A stretch of 64,000 bases of DNA, from NCBI RefSeq assembly GCF_020991455.1, contig NZ_JAJMOX010000006.1:1-64000 (forward strand), read 5' to 3'. How positions within the stretch are numbered: the stretch's first letter is position 1; each line of letters opens with the position of its first letter. Positions 63,036-64,000 of this stretch are shown piece by piece. The notes under the pieces are model-generated. The model ran no database searches. It was not told where the DNA came from and worked only from the letters and a program-made list of their open reading frames with translations. This DNA is from Flavobacterium sp. JAS (lineage in GTDB: Bacteria; Bacteroidota; Bacteroidia; Flavobacteriales; Flavobacteriaceae). The position numbers were made by a program, and so were the translations under genes.

Positions 63036-64000
63036 ATGAGCAAAAAATTACTTTTTATTTTTTCTATACTACTTTGTTTTGAGTTTGCAAATGGAGCAAC
63101 TATAACAAGTACAGGAACAGGAAATTGGTCTTCTACGACATCATGGGTGGGCGGGGTTGTACCTACAATAAATGATGATGTTATTATAGCTACCGGATCA
63201 ACCATAACAATTAATAGTAATGTGGCGGCTAAATCATTAACTATAAATGGGACATTATTAATTAGCGGAGATCAAACCTTAACGACTTCTTCAAGTGCTC
63301 TTAGTGTAATTATTAATGGGACATTGGGTTTTGGTACTGTTACTAATAAGAATTCTATTACTTTTCCTACGGGAACTAATATAGATATTAATAGTCCAGG
63401 TAAAATCGATGACACAGGGACGTGTAATAATAATGTCGCAATTTATATAGGTACAGTTAAGTTTGCTGTTTGTGCAGGTGGTGGTAATGCTGAATTTACT
63501 TTTTCGGAACTTAACAATGCAGGAGGAACATTGCAAGCTAATCCAACAAGCAGCACACCAGCATGTGAAGGGAATTTACTTACTTTTACAGCCGATAAAA
63601 CGGGAGCAGTTGGCGATGCAAATGCGTTGAACTGGTGGTGGGATATACAAGCTCCCGGTTCACCATCATTTACGAAATATCCCGATAAACAATCTGTAGT
63701 GTCTTTTGCAAGTGCTATACTTGGGACTTATAATGCAAAACTTACTTATACAACTACTTACGGCGGGAACTTTTATACTAATTCTAAAACTATTTCAGTT
63801 ACCGTTAATTCTAAACCATTAGCCCCAACAATTACTCCAAGTGGCGTGACAACATTTTGCGAGGGAGGTGGTGTTACTTTAACTTCTAGTGCGGGAACAG
63901 GTTATTCATGGTCAACAGGAGCGACTACACAAAGTATAGCAGCGACAACTTCGGGAAGTTATACTGTTCAGGTTTCAAATGCGTCTGGATGTCTAAGTCT
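63036..64000 (+). CDS. Secreted surface protein with G8-like and Ig-like domains (3' end cut by window)
   Basis: The ATG at 63036 starts MSKKLLFIFSILLCFEFANG, a signal peptide, and the frame is open to the window edge (321 codons visible). After the signal comes TGNWSSTTSWVGGVVPTIND, the same GNW...W module as in the giant protein (56870-57130), with TITINSNVAAKSLTINGTLL typical of a G8-like beta-helical turn. From about residue 180 there is an Ig-like segment (TPACEGNLLTFTADKTG...) and a second starting TFCEGGGVTLTSSAGTGYSW. It is the third adjacent gene for such proteins. A C-terminal T9SS tail is likely but not visible. Confidence 0.8.
   Translation, partial: MSKKLLFIFSILLCFEFANGATITSTGTGNWSSTTSWVGGVVPTINDDVIIATGSTITINSNVAAKSLTINGTLLISGDQTLTTSSSALSVIINGTLGFGTVTNKNSITFPTGTNIDINSPGKIDDTGTCNNNVAIYIGTVKFAVCAGGGNAEFTFSELNNAGGTLQANPTSSTPACEGNLLTFTADKTGAVGDANALNWWWDIQAPGSPSFTKYPDKQSVVSFASAILGTYNAKLTYTTTYGGNFYTNSKTISVTVNSKPLAPTITPSGVTTFCEGGGVTLTSSAGTGYSWSTGATTQSIAATTSGSYTVQVSNASGCLS

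Overview
The window is a chromosomal stretch of a Flavobacteriia bacterium, most likely a Flavobacterium. The base composition is AT-rich. Several genes have the Bacteroidota-type promoter -7 element TAnnTTTG and few have purine-rich ribosome sites. Family content also fits: a bifunctional OlsF-type ornithine-lipid acyltransferase, DUF4270 and DUF4286 proteins, a detached atpDC pair, and type IX secretion (T9SS) type C tails. No rRNA, tRNA, CRISPR array, prophage or intact insertion sequence was found.

Positions 1-7400 hold a 5'-truncated DinB-type protein, PhzF, YdeI-type and SMI1/KNR4 proteins, two small uncharacterised genes, a PKD lipoprotein, a patatin phospholipase and a hexapeptide-repeat acyltransferase. 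Positions 7590-15400 are housekeeping: serS, lgt, a TPR protein, a DUF4286 protein, rsmA overlapping mgtE, and proC. Positions 15480-25560 carry a monooxygenase-like protein, nhaA, a hydroxyacid dehydrogenase, three small membrane proteins (DUF4234, DUF2752, TM2), olsF, xthA, an OmpA lipoprotein, a toxin-antitoxin pair whose toxin is frameshifted, and a Tas-type aldo-keto reductase. Positions 25880-32150, on the minus strand, encode an AsmA-like/GT51 glycosyltransferase, a putative esterase with Asp at the nucleophile position coupled to radA, and panD with panC. Positions 32230-43410 carry a one-domain starch-synthase-like protein, a DUF4270 lipoprotein, glmS, a TonB receptor with an SGNH lipoprotein, and atpD-atpC.

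Positions 43430-44050 are framed by two copies of one terminator hairpin. Between them lies a small secreted-protein gene that has lost its start codon and carries an internal TGA. Positions 45050-51840 form a biotin cluster (bioF, bioD, bioA and a ketoacyl synthase) split by a GumN-like protein, an ECF sigma factor and a membrane protein likely to regulate it. After recX, positions 52500-64000 hold three consecutive genes for large cell-surface proteins. The first is a 1946-residue multidomain protein with three exact-length 261-bp tandem repeats. The second is a 14-repeat delta-60 protein cut by one in-frame stop just before its T9SS tail. The third runs off the window.

The most unusual recurring structure is a set of non-coding inverted repeats between genes, falling into at least nine sequence classes. 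Three genes are clearly damaged: the toxin by a frameshift, the small secreted protein by start loss and a TGA, and the delta-60 protein by a TAA. All three are accessory genes.
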